Source: an uncultured Lachnospiraceae bacterium (GTDB lineage Bacteria; Bacillota; Clostridia; Lachnospirales; Lachnospiraceae). Taken from it: DNA of 9,787 nt. Every line of letters begins with the position of its first letter. The stretch's first letter is position 1. The position numbers and the translations under genes were made by a program. The stretch covers positions 1 through 9,787 of the forward strand of contig CAMNQN010000125.1 in the NCBI GenBank assembly GCA_946549155.1, read 5' to 3'. The notes beneath the pieces were generated by a model. The model was given only the letters and a program-made list of their open reading frames with translations, ran no database searches and was not told the origin of the DNA. Positions 1 through 6,666 of this stretch are shown here, piece after piece.

Positions 1-26
1 CGGAGGGCGGCTCCATCCAAGTGTTT

Positions 27-176
27 CTATGTATCCTGCGCAATGTTTTCCAGCGCCATCTGCCCGCCTGGCCCCGTCTTTTCCTGCTGTTTTCTGGCTA
101 GCTTTACAAAATCACGGTGAATTGGCATCTTAAGAAAAAATATCTGATTTGCTGCCATTTCTTTTAAACCCAGCAT
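27..176 (-). CDS. Doubtful small ORF, 49 codons, unrecognised
   Basis: This is a short open frame read leftward from an ATG at 174-176 to a TAG at 27-29. Its product is basic in the middle (a stretch reading HRDFVKLARKQQEKTGPGGQ) and has no membrane segment or motif I can name. A second in-frame ATG lies at 156-158. No convincing ribosome binding site precedes either start. It sits downstream of decayed gene fragments and could equally be the tail of another broken gene. I do not recognise it, and it may be chance coding potential. The remaining bases between 177 and 294 hold nothing I can support. Confidence 0.2.
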   Translation of the reverse strand: MLGLKEMAANQIFFLKMPIHRDFVKLARKQQEKTGPGGQMALENIAQDT

Positions 177-294
177 ATATCATTATCAGCTTACGCAGGC
201 TACATTTTTGTCGCTTAGTATGCCAAAGAGCGCGCAAACGGTGCGAAGATAGGGGGAAAAACGCGAAAAGGTGCGCACTCTTAGGTACTTTGCT

Positions 295-645
295 TCAGAG
301 TATGAAGCTGCCAGTTTCCTTGCCGTCGATGCAGAGATACCGCACCTTATTGCTCATGTAGTAATCGTAGCCGCGCTCTGCGATTGCGCTGCTGACCGTC
401 ATCCCTGACAAATCCTCCAGCAGCATAAAGGAGTTGTCATCGCTGACACTGACGAATTCATCATCTTCCTTGGCTGGCGGCATGTACCATGTTACCACTT
501 TGCTCACTGGCAATGCAGCACGGTCGAAGGTCACGAAATGTGATCCTGCCATGAAAAACTGACCGTTGACAGTAGTGTCGATGACCGCGATCACACGCTT
601 GTATTCGGATATCTTTATTTTGAAATTATAGTTGACCTCAACCAC
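295..645 (-). pseudogene. Unrecognised 3' tail continuing the mannosidase frame
   Basis: After the recognisable alpha-mannosidase sequence stops at about 646, the same frame stays open for about 116 more codons to a TGA at 295-297. The translated tail has a beta-rich look (VIDTTVNGQFFMAGSHFVTF, then VVTWYMPP) and a Tyr-rich end (RGYDYYMSNKVRYLCIDG). I do not recognise it as the normal end of a family 38 mannosidase, which usually runs on through a short beta-sandwich region. It may be a diverged mannosidase end or part of an unrelated gene joined by deletion. No start codon or ribosome binding site of its own is evident. I treat it as part of the relic. Confidence 0.35.
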
Positions 646-1082
646 GTCGGCTGCCAGCAGCGGGACATTGAATGCGTAAGCCTCATTTGCCACCTTTGCC
701 TCCTTCCAGCTTCCGCCATGGGCAGAATGGAATATCTGGCAAGATGGCGTCCCAGGTCCGCCTCCGGATTGGGATAAGTGCCGCATTTGATGAGAGACAG
801 GCGCATCACTCCGTCATGGATATCATAACCATACTTGCAGTCGTTCATCATGGCCACACCGTAGTCATACTCCGCAAAATCCGCCCATTTGTGGGCGCAT
901 ACTTCAAATTTCGCAGCGTCCCACGTGGTGTTTTTGTGGGTAGGACGCTCAATGGAACCGTATTGGATTTCGTAGGTGGCTTTGTCTGAAAGAACATCCA
1001 CCGGAAATGCCGTCTTTACGAATATGTGATGTTCCTGCCAATCTGCATCCACATCAAAATCAATATGGCATTTACATGACAT
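646..1082 (-). pseudogene. GH38 alpha-mannosidase, C-terminal fragment with frameshift
   Basis: The translation matches the C-terminal beta-domain region of family 38 alpha-mannosidases, with the run WQEHH, then ATYEIQYGSIERPTH, WDAAKFEVCAHKWADF and DCKYGYDIHDGVM in the family's order. Family members are usually 850 to 1,050 residues, and only about 145 are recognisable here. The catalytic N-terminal domain is absent. The frame breaks near 720: the text runs to YSILP in one frame and resumes as HGGSWKEAKVANEAYAF one base away, at a C-run that appears one C short. An in-frame TAA lies directly before the first ATG (1080-1082). Loss of the catalytic domain makes this a relic even if the frameshift were a sequencing error. 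It lies downstream of a sugar-type regulator, suggesting a former glycan-use locus (inference). Confidence 0.75.
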
Positions 1083-1140
1083 TTAGTTTTTCATGCTCGT
1101 TTTCCAACACAAAAATGCCTGACAGCAGTCGCAAAATCTA

Positions 1141-1236
1141 CTTTCTGCGTTCTGCTATCAGGGGAGCCATTCCGGTAATGATTTCACTTTTATCATCACT
1201 ATATCCAGGTGCGGTATCCCAATAATTTATCCCTTG
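1141..1236 (-). pseudogene. Aldo/keto reductase fragment
   Basis: A 32-codon stretch reads QGINYWDTAPGYSDDKSE followed by IITGMA and a basic end. This is the N-terminal signature of aldo/keto reductases, including the Asp and Tyr (in WDTAPGY) that serve as catalytic residues in the family. The frame is closed by TAG at 1138-1140 and has a TGA shortly upstream. The usual preceding beta-barrel start and the remaining 250 or so residues are missing. A plausible further scrap (VDFATA) continues in another frame. It is squeezed between the regulator's stop codon and the mannosidase relic, so it is a decayed gene, not a functional one. Confidence 0.65.
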
Positions 1237-1301
1237 CGTATCTCTCCAACTGGCCAGTCTTCAATTTCACTGGCGAAATCCACTGGATCGATCTTCTGAA
1301 T

Positions 1302-2411
1302 TTACATCACTACTTTATAGGGTATATTGATAACCAGCTCCGTAGCATTCCCCTCCAAAATCTTCCGCAGCGTCCGTACCGCTTCGATTCCGATCTGATA
1401 CTCTTCCTGTTTTACATGAAGGAACTGATCTCCGTCATAAATACCGATCAGCCCATCAAAAGTACAGATTTCTCTTTTCAATCCCAACTCTTCACAGGCA
1501 CGTTTAAACAGCACTCCCATTTTATACTCTACCGTAAAAAAGGCCGTACAATTTATTTCTTTCTGGATAATAGTTTTTACCTCTGACAGATCATAATCCA
1601 TATATTCCCGAATAGCCTCTTCCGGCGTCGTATTATACCCCTTGAGCAATTCCATGGTTCCCTGGCAATCGGGATGTTCCATTATACAATCCCGAAACGC
1701 GTTGAGACGGTCCTCAATGGTGGGCGTGGTCTGAGCCGGATGGGTAACGAAGCAGATTTTCCTGTGACCACGGCGGATTAAAATCTCCGTTAACTCTTTG
1801 GCAGCGGCATAGTTATCTGTCTTTACGCAGGGAATCCCGATTCCTTTCATATCACGCTCCACCAACACCACCGGAAATTTATTCAATGCCAGTTTTAAAA
1901 TCGTATCATTGTATTTTTCTCCCTGCACAGACATCAGGATCAATCCCTTCGCCCCATTGGCCAACGCCGTTTGAATCCCCTCGTTTTCCTCTTCCGCGCT
2001 TCCGTAGGTGCAGCGAAAAAACATGCCATAGTTCTGTCTGCGGCACTCCCTTTCAATTCCTTTGACCAGATCGCTTCCCCAGTCCACGTCAAAATTATCC
2101 ACAACGACCCCGATCATTTTCATTTCCGAAACAGCCCTGTTCTCAATGGGAGGTTCAACCTCTGTTGTTTTTGTGATTTTTACGGCATTCCTGCTGACAA
2201 AGGAGCCTTTTCCCTGTACCCGGTCCACGATTCCCTGCTTGGCAAGCAGATTCATAGCTTTATTTGTGGTAATTCTGCTGACACCGTATTGTTCTGCAAG
2301 TTCTTTTTCCGAAGGTAAAAGATCTTCCTCCTTATATATCCCACTCTCTATGCTTTTTATAATATCTTTGTATATCTTTTCGTACATAATTACTTTTTTC
2401 ATATTATCCAT
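1302..2411 (-). CDS. GntR/LacI chimeric transcriptional regulator (AraR-like layout)
   Basis: This is a 369-residue DNA-binding regulator. Residues about 8-75 form a GntR-type winged helix-turn-helix, with the typical run LLPSEKELAEQYGVSR and a wing ending in GKGSFV. Residues about 98-366 are a LacI/periplasmic-binding-protein-like sensor, starting MIGVVVDNFD and containing RGHRKICFV, as expected for a sugar-responsive effector domain. The same architecture is known from Bacillus AraR. The ATG at 2409-2411 follows a GGGGA-type ribosome binding site; ATGs at 2400-2402 and codon 9 are alternatives. It is divergent from the oxidoreductase gene, with a repeated motif in the gap, so local or self-repression is likely. 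The effector cannot be read from sequence. Its downstream neighbours are decayed carbohydrate genes. Confidence 0.88.
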   Translation of the reverse strand: MDNMKKVIMYEKIYKDIIKSIESGIYKEEDLLPSEKELAEQYGVSRITTNKAMNLLAKQGIVDRVQGKGSFVSRNAVKITKTTEVEPPIENRAVSEMKMIGVVVDNFDVDWGSDLVKGIERECRRQNYGMFFRCTYGSAEEENEGIQTALANGAKGLILMSVQGEKYNDTILKLALNKFPVVLVERDMKGIGIPCVKTDNYAAAKELTEILIRRGHRKICFVTHPAQTTPTIEDRLNAFRDCIMEHPDCQGTMELLKGYNTTPEEAIREYMDYDLSEVKTIIQKEINCTAFFTVEYKMGVLFKRACEELGLKREICTFDGLIGIYDGDQFLHVKQEEYQIGIEAVRTLRKILEGNATELVINIPYKVVM

Positions 2412-2468
2412 CTTTCCCCAAACTCTAAATACATTTCACCGCATCAACAGGTCATCTTCTGTATGCAA

Positions 2469-2480
2469 CATGTAATGTCA
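2469..2480. promoter_or_regulatory. Candidate operator copy 1 in regulator leader
   Basis: CATGTAATGTCA overlaps the small inverted repeat ACAT-GTA-ATGT (2468-2478). It resembles a second copy (CATGTAATATTGTCA) on the other side of the same gap, and both share CATGTAAT followed by TGTCA. A weak TATAAA (minus strand, 2511-2516) upstream could be the regulator's -10, which would put this site in its early leader. It is a candidate autoregulatory operator by position only. Confidence 0.35.
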
Positions 2481-2544
2481 ACATATTAGCTTCCACCCTT
2501 ATTCTCTCATTTTATACAAAATTTTTCAAGATTTTTTCTATTTC

Positions 2545-2573
2545 TTGCATTTTTTATTTGTTTCGTATATTAT
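2545..2573 (+). promoter_or_regulatory. Sigma-A-like promoter of the oxidoreductase gene
   Basis: TTGCAT (2545-2550) and TATTAT (2568-2573) are separated by exactly 17 bases in an AT-rich stretch. The predicted start of transcription near 2580 leaves a leader of about 85 bases before the ATG at 2667. Confidence 0.6.
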
Positions 2574-2582
2574 AAAACCAAT

Positions 2583-2597
2583 CATGTAATATTGTCA
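2583..2597. promoter_or_regulatory. Candidate operator copy 2 at oxidoreductase transcription start
   Basis: CATGTAATATTGTCA begins about ten bases after the -10 box, the usual place for a repressor to block initiation. It shares CATGTAAT and TGTCA with the copy at 2469-2480. ATGTTGC at 2611-2617 is also the reverse complement of GCAACAT at 2465-2471 beside copy 1. The link to the divergent GntR/LacI regulator is inferred. Confidence 0.38.
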
Positions 2598-2666
2598 TCA
2601 TGAAATTGTTATGTTGCTATTTTTTTCAGGGAAACGCCAAAACACATTAGAAAGGAGATTTTATCT

Positions 2667-3632
2667 ATGAAGTTTTCAATTTTAGCCCCAGGCGGGATTG
2701 CTCACAAAATGGCGGAAGCCGTATCCGGACTAAAGGAAGTAGAACGCTACGCAGTCGCTTCCAGAGATCTTGACAGAGCCAGGGCCTTTGCCCATCAGTG
2801 GGGATTTGAAAAAGCCTACGGTTCTTATGAGGAAATGCTTCTGGATCCCCAGGTGGAGTTGGTTTATGTGGCTACTCCCCATTCTCATCATTATAAGTAT
2901 GCAAAAATGTGTCTGGAACATGGAAAACATGTATTGGTAGAAAAAGCCTTCACCGTTAACGCAGCACAGGCGAAGGAACTAATTGAACTGTCCCATGAAA
3001 AAGGTCTTTTGCTGGCAGAAGCTATGTGGAGCAGATATATGCCCAGCCGCAAAATAATCCATGATTTGCTGGAAAGCGGAATAATCGGAACCCCAACCTC
3101 TCTGTCCGCTAATCTGGGCTATGTTCTGTCTCATGTGGAACGGCTGCAAAATCCTGAAATGGCCGGCGGAGCGCTATTGGATTTAGGCGTTTATCCAATT
3201 AATTTTGCGCTAATGTTCTTCCATGGACAGATAAGTAAGGTAACTTCCACAGCAGTAATGTCTCCCAGAGGGATCGACTGGATGAATTCTATAACCTTGA
3301 CCTTTGACGACGGCAAACTGGCAGTTCTTTATAGCAATATGCTGGCCCAGATGGATTGTCAGGGCGTTATCAACGGTGACAAGGGCCGTATCGAAGTACA
3401 GGGAATTAATAACTGCGAAGAAATCCGGGTATACGACCAAAATGGCAAAATGACCCGTTATGCTGTGCCGGAACAGATCAATGGTTACGAATATGAAGTG
3501 CTGTCCTGTGCAAAAGCCATGGCGGAAGGAAAGGTAGAATGTGATGAGATGCCTCACTCTGAAACCTTACGCATAATGGAACTACTGGACGCTATCCGGT
3601 CCGATTGGGGCTTAAAATTCCCCTGTGAATAA
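2667..3632 (+). CDS. Gfo/Idh/MocA family NAD(P)-dependent oxidoreductase
   Basis: This is a 321-residue cytoplasmic dehydrogenase of the Gfo/Idh/MocA family, close in sequence feel to the group often named after trans-1,2-dihydrobenzene-1,2-diol dehydrogenase. The N-terminal Rossmann fold (about 1-120) contains AVASRD after strand 2, YVATPHSHH, and VEKAF in place of the commoner EKP, keeping the family's catalytic-type lysine. The C-terminal domain contains GGALLDLGVYPI. An unusual point is the nucleotide-binding loop: it reads APGGIA, with Ala where the first Gly of GxGxxA normally stands. The ATG follows a strong ribosome binding site (AGAAAGGAG, 8 to 9 bases away). The substrate is probably a sugar or sugar derivative, given the sugar-type regulator opposite, but is not determinable from sequence. 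Confidence 0.88.
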   Translation: MKFSILAPGGIAHKMAEAVSGLKEVERYAVASRDLDRARAFAHQWGFEKAYGSYEEMLLDPQVELVYVATPHSHHYKYAKMCLEHGKHVLVEKAFTVNAAQAKELIELSHEKGLLLAEAMWSRYMPSRKIIHDLLESGIIGTPTSLSANLGYVLSHVERLQNPEMAGGALLDLGVYPINFALMFFHGQISKVTSTAVMSPRGIDWMNSITLTFDDGKLAVLYSNMLAQMDCQGVINGDKGRIEVQGINNCEEIRVYDQNGKMTRYAVPEQINGYEYEVLSCAKAMAEGKVECDEMPHSETLRIMELLDAIRSDWGLKFPCE

Positions 3633-3647
3633 ATACTTGCAAAATTT

Positions 3648-3676
3648 ATGGGACTGCCGCAAAATGGCAGTCCCAT
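3648..3676. terminator. Shared hairpin between convergent genes
   Basis: ATGGGACTGCC (3648-3658) and GGCAGTCCCAT (3666-3676) form a perfect 11-bp stem with a 7-base loop. It lies 16 bases after the oxidoreductase stop and 20 bases after the ABC ATPase stop. On the minus strand it is followed by AAATTTTG, and on the plus strand by TGTGT, so the U-tracts are poor. It most likely serves both convergent transcripts. Confidence 0.65.
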
Positions 3677-3695
3677 TGTGTCAAATCCAGGCTAA

Positions 3696-4442
3696 TCACA
3701 ATACCTTCGACAGGAAATCCTTCAGCCGCTGGTTGGATGGCTGCGCAAAGAAGATCTCCGGCTTATTCTCCTCCTTGATCTCCCCGTCATCGATGAACAT
3801 TACGCGGGTAGCCACCTCTCTGGCGAAGCCCATCTCATGGGTCACCACCACCATGGTCATGCCGTCCTCTGCCAGTTCCTTCATCAGCTCCAGCACCTCG
3901 CCCACCATCTCCGGGTCCAGGGCGGAGGTGGGCTCGTCGAACAGCATCACATCCGGATTCATGGCCAGGGCCCGGGCGATGGCGATTCGCTGCTTCTGCC
4001 CTCCGGAGAGCATGGCAGGATATTCCTCCGCCTTCTCCGGCAGGCCCACCCGTTTCAGCAGTTCATCCGCCCGCAGGGAAGCCTGTTCCCGGGTCATAAT
4101 CCCGAGCTTCACCGGGGCCAGCATAATATTCTTCTTTATGGTCAGATGGGGAAACAGATTAAACTGCTGAAAAACCATGCCGATCTTCTGCCGCATCCGG
4201 TCCACATTCACCGATTTATCCGTAATATCCGTTCCCTCAAACAGGATTCTTCCCCCGGTGGGAATCTCCAGCAGATTCAGAGAACGCAGGAAAGTGGATT
4301 TTCCGCAGCCGGAGGGGCCGATGATGGCCACCACCTCGCCCTTGCGGATCTGAGTGGAAATGCCGTTTAATACCATATTGCTGCCGAAGGATTTTTTCAA
4401 TCCCTGCACATCAATCAATACCGGTTCATTAACTGCGCTCAT
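3696..4442 (-). CDS. Polar amino-acid ABC importer, ATP-binding protein (GlnQ/HisP family)
   Basis: This 248-residue cytoplasmic ATPase drives amino-acid import through the adjacent permease. All motor motifs are intact: Walker A GPSGCGKST (42-50), Q-loop FQQFNLFPHLT (91-101), signature LSGGQKQR (145-152), Walker B VMLFDEPTSALDPE (165-178) and the switch His in VVVTHE (His202). The QFNLFPH and LEIPTGG features are typical of the polar amino-acid uptake family. The ATG at 4440-4442 overlaps the permease end by 14 bases and has GGAGG about 11 bases upstream, so translation is probably coupled. It is the last gene of the operon, and its transcript should end at the hairpin just downstream. The specific amino acid is not shown by this subunit. 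Confidence 0.95.
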   Translation of the reverse strand: MSAVNEPVLIDVQGLKKSFGSNMVLNGISTQIRKGEVVAIIGPSGCGKSTFLRSLNLLEIPTGGRILFEGTDITDKSVNVDRMRQKIGMVFQQFNLFPHLTIKKNIMLAPVKLGIMTREQASLRADELLKRVGLPEKAEEYPAMLSGGQKQRIAIARALAMNPDVMLFDEPTSALDPEMVGEVLELMKELAEDGMTMVVVTHEMGFAREVATRVMFIDDGEIKEENKPEIFFAQPSNQRLKDFLSKVL

Positions 4443-5127
4443 TGTTTCTCAGCCTCCTCTCCAGCTTTCCAACCAGATAGGTCAGGAAAACTACAATCAC
4501 AAGATAAATCACTGCCACCGCCAGCAGCGGGAACAGCGCCGCGTAAGTCTGGCTTCGGATAATGTCACCGCCCCTGGTCAGATCCATCAGGCCGATATAA
4601 CCGCTGATGGAGGTTTCTTTGAGCAGCACAATAAACTCATTGGCCAAAGCAGGCAGTACATTCTTAAAGGCCTGAGGAATAATAATGTAAATCATGGTCT
4701 GAGCATAATTAAAGCCCAGGCTGCGCCCCGCCTCAAACTGTCCCTGATCGATGGACATGATTCCGGAACGGACAATCTCCGCCACATACGCTCCGGAATT
4801 AATTCCGAAAGCCAGAATCGCCACAATCATTTTTCCGGGATCCACTGTGACAAAAACCACATAGTACATAATCAGAAGCTGTACCATCACCGGCGTGCCC
4901 CGAATCACCGTCAGATAAATTTTGCAAATCAGATTCAGAAACTTGAATTTTCCGGTTTTATCGTGGGTAGAACGGATAATCGCCACCAAAAATCCCAGAA
5001 AAATTCCGATCAATACGGCAAACAGGGAAATGATCAGCGTATTTCTCAATCCGGTTGCAATAAACTGCCATCGACTATCCTCCAGAAAATTCTGGGAAAA
5101 TTGTTCCGCAAATGTCAATTTTTTCAC
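4429..5127 (-). CDS. Polar amino-acid ABC importer, permease protein (HisM/GlnP family)
   Basis: This 232-residue inner-membrane permease has hydrophobic segments at about 26-51, 69-94, 99-119, 142-165 and 196-220. Its conserved cytoplasmic EAA loop, EAGRSLGFNYAQTM (132-145) followed by IIIPQAF, is where the ATPase docks. RGTPVMVQL (76-84) is also typical of the family. It is the only permease gene here, so it probably works as a homodimer. The start is GTG at 5125-5127 with GGAAGG only two bases upstream. A TTG three codons in (5116-5118), about eight bases from the GGCGG, could be the true start. It is separated from the binding-protein gene by an 87-base gap with a hairpin, which may lower its expression relative to the binding protein. 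Confidence 0.93.
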   Translation of the reverse strand: MKKLTFAEQFSQNFLEDSRWQFIATGLRNTLIISLFAVLIGIFLGFLVAIIRSTHDKTGKFKFLNLICKIYLTVIRGTPVMVQLLIMYYVVFVTVDPGKMIVAILAFGINSGAYVAEIVRSGIMSIDQGQFEAGRSLGFNYAQTMIYIIIPQAFKNVLPALANEFIVLLKETSISGYIGLMDLTRGGDIIRSQTYAALFPLLAVAVIYLVIVVFLTYLVGKLERRLRNNERS

Positions 5128-5143
5128 CGCCTTCCATAAAATA

Positions 5144-5196
5144 AGGGCTGTCAGATTTTACGGATATCAGAAAGCTTCCGGTCCTGTGACAGCCCT
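5144..5196 (-). terminator. Intra-operon hairpin, possible attenuator
   Basis: AGGGCTGTCA (5187-5196 read on the minus strand) pairs perfectly with TGACAGCCCT (5144-5153 on the minus strand), enclosing 33 bases that hold a smaller CGGA/TCCG stem. On the minus strand it is followed by TATTTTATGG, a modest U-rich tail. It starts 19 bases after the binding-protein stop codon and ends 17 bases before the permease start. It may partly terminate transcription, or protect the 3' end of the binding-protein message, giving more binding protein than permease. Confidence 0.55.
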
Positions 5197-5214
5197 GTGA
5201 CTAAGTTCAGTTTA

Positions 5215-6666
5215 TTACTTGCGAACGATGATTACCTGCTTCGCCGTTGTATAGCTGTCAGTAAAATCAATGTTCTTCAGACGATCCTCGGTAACCGTCA
5301 TACCGGCCACGCCAATGTCTGCTTTACCGGACTGGACAGCATTTACAATTGCGTCAAATTCGATATCATCAATCTTCAGCTCATAACCCAGCTTATCGCA
5401 TACAGCTTGAGCCATCTCCACATCGATACCCACAATGGTATCTCCCTTGTAGTACTCATAGGGCTCGAAGTATGCGTTGGTAGCCATTACCAGCGTACCG
5501 TTGGAACGATCCACATTCTCGGGAGACTCGTAGGGGCAGGTACCCTTGGTCTCGTCATCCAGATAGTTGGCGTTAATCTGATCCAAAATGCCCTCTTCCT
5601 TTAACTCAGCCAGCGCACCGTTGATGGCTTCTGTCAGCTCCTTATTGTCCTTCGATACACAGATCGCGTACTCTTCCAGAGCAAACTCTTCGTCCAGAAT
5701 CATCAGGTCATCATTCTTCTCCACAAATTTCTCCGCCGGCAGGCTGTCAATAATCACACAATCCGCCTTGCCCTGCTTCAGAGCCATCACCGCATCGTTT
5801 CCTTTGCTGTAACGGTCCACCACAGTGCCCGCGTCGTCGCCTTCATAGTCGGAAGCATAGATATCTCCGGTAGTACCCAGCTGAACGCCGATGGTCTTAC
5901 CTTCCAGATCATCCACACAGGTAATGCCGCTGCTGTTGGTTTCAACCGCCTCAATGGCTTCCTCTGTCGCAGCTTCCGCTGCTTCCTCGGTCTCTGCCGC
6001 TTCTGTAACGGCTTCTGTCTCTTCCTCGGTCTCTGCCGCCTCTGTCACAGCTTCTGTCGCTTCCTCGGTCTCTGCCGCTTCCGTAACAGCTTCTGTCGCT
6101 TCCTCGGTCTCTGCCGCTTCTGTAACTGCTTCTGTCTCTTCCTCAGTCTCTGCTGCCTCTGTAACGGCTTCTGTCGCTTCCTCGGTCTCCGCCGCTTCTG
6201 TCACAGCTTCTGTTACTTCCTCAGTCTCTGCTGCCTCTGTAACGGCTTCTGTCGCTTCCTCGGTCTCCGCCGCTTCTGTAACAGCTTCTGTTACTTCCTC
6301 GGTCTCTGCCGCTTCCGTCGCAGCTTCTGTCTCTTCTTCCGTCTCCTCAGCTTCGGTGCCCGCTGCCTGTGCAGCCGCTTCCGTTACCATCTCTGTTTCT
6401 GTCACTGCCTGGGTTTCTTCTTCCGCAGCTTCTTCTGTCTCTGCCGCCTCTGTAACAGCCTCCGTCACCGCTTCTGTTTCCGCTGCCTCTGTAACGGCCT
6501 CCGTCACTGCCTCTGTTTCCGCCGCCTCAGTGACAGCCTCCGTCGCGGCTGCCTCTGTCACTTTCTCCGTCGCAGGCGCTTCCGTCTTTTTCTCTTTACT
6601 TCCGCATCCTGCCATGGCCACTGCCATCGACAGAGCCAGAACGCTTACCAGTACCTTTCTCTTCAT
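5215..6666 (-). CDS. Amino-acid-binding lipoprotein with circularly permuted SBP domain and long TEAV repeat linker
   Basis: This is a secreted, lipid-anchored family 3 solute-binding protein of 483 residues, counted from the ATG at 6664-6666 with GGAG about eight bases upstream; an ATG at 6676-6678 is possible. Residues 1-21 are a lipoprotein signal ending MAGC (Cys21). Residues 28-242 are almost only Thr, Glu, Ala and Val, mainly in 13-residue repeats. Residues 248-369 match the second part of family 3 domains (VDDLEGKTIGVQLGTTGD, later ALAELKEEGILDQI). Residues 370-389 are a linker with one Cys. Residues 390-483 match the first part (LVMATNAYFEPYEYY, AGMTVTEDR, QVIIVRK). The usual order is therefore swapped. 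Likely ligand contacts remain: Arg462, Asp307, the GTTGD turn (264-268) and the aromatic Tyr/Phe near 399-400. It is the first gene of the importer operon. Confidence 0.9.
   Translation of the reverse strand: MKRKVLVSVLALSMAVAMAGCGSKEKKTEAPATEKVTEAAATEAVTEAAETEAVTEAVTEAAETEAVTEAVTEAAETEEAAEEETQAVTETEMVTEAAAQAAGTEAEETEEETEAATEAAETEEVTEAVTEAAETEEATEAVTEAAETEEVTEAVTEAAETEEATEAVTEAAETEEETEAVTEAAETEEATEAVTEAAETEEATEAVTEAAETEEETEAVTEAAETEEAAEAATEEAIEAVETNSSGITCVDDLEGKTIGVQLGTTGDIYASDYEGDDAGTVVDRYSKGNDAVMALKQGKADCVIIDSLPAEKFVEKNDDLMILDEEFALEEYAICVSKDNKELTEAINGALAELKEEGILDQINANYLDDETKGTCPYESPENVDRSNGTLVMATNAYFEPYEYYKGDTIVGIDVEMAQAVCDKLGYELKIDDIEFDAIVNAVQSGKADIGVAGMTVTEDRLKNIDFTDSYTTAKQVIIVRK
5980..6330 (-). 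repeat. 39-bp tandem repeat array encoding 13-residue units (9 copies)
   Basis: Nine consecutive in-frame units encode TEAVTEAAETEEX, where X is Ala, Val or Glu; the first has AATE for AVTE. At the DNA level the copies differ mainly at synonymous positions (for example TCC/TCT and GCC/GCT choices), so the protein sequence is more uniform than the DNA. It lies inside the binding lipoprotein gene, between anchor and ligand-binding domain. Copy number could vary by replication slippage. Confidence 0.9.
6427..6543 (-). repeat. Second 39-bp tandem array in the lipoprotein linker (3 copies)
   Basis: Three further 13-residue units (TEAVTEAAETEAV, twice, then ending TEEA) lie nearer the lipid anchor. 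They are separated from the nine-unit array by about 32 irregular residues rich in Glu, Thr, Ala and Gln. The same period shows a common origin with the larger array. Confidence 0.85.

Noticed and set aside
186..278. Small minus-strand frame starting GTG with text like RTFSRFSPYLRTVCALFGIL
   Set aside because: The translation looks protein-like, but there is no ribosome binding site and it is only 30 codons, between relics; not enough to call a gene.
149..361. 70-codon plus-strand open frame
   Set aside because: It overlaps the minus-strand relic end, lacks a ribosome binding site and has no recognisable features.
4354..5139. Plus-strand open frame of 261 codons opposite the permease
   Set aside because: Antisense shadow of a clear permease gene with no domain of its own.
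5980..6330. Possible CRISPR array because of regular 39-base periodicity
   Set aside because: There are no unique spacers; the repeats are contiguous, in frame, and code for 13-residue protein units.
5215..6666. Two tandem solute-binding domains in one lipoprotein
   Set aside because: Only one copy of each half is present, each complementary to the other, so this is one permuted domain, not two. The 87-base gap downstream holds no leftover half.
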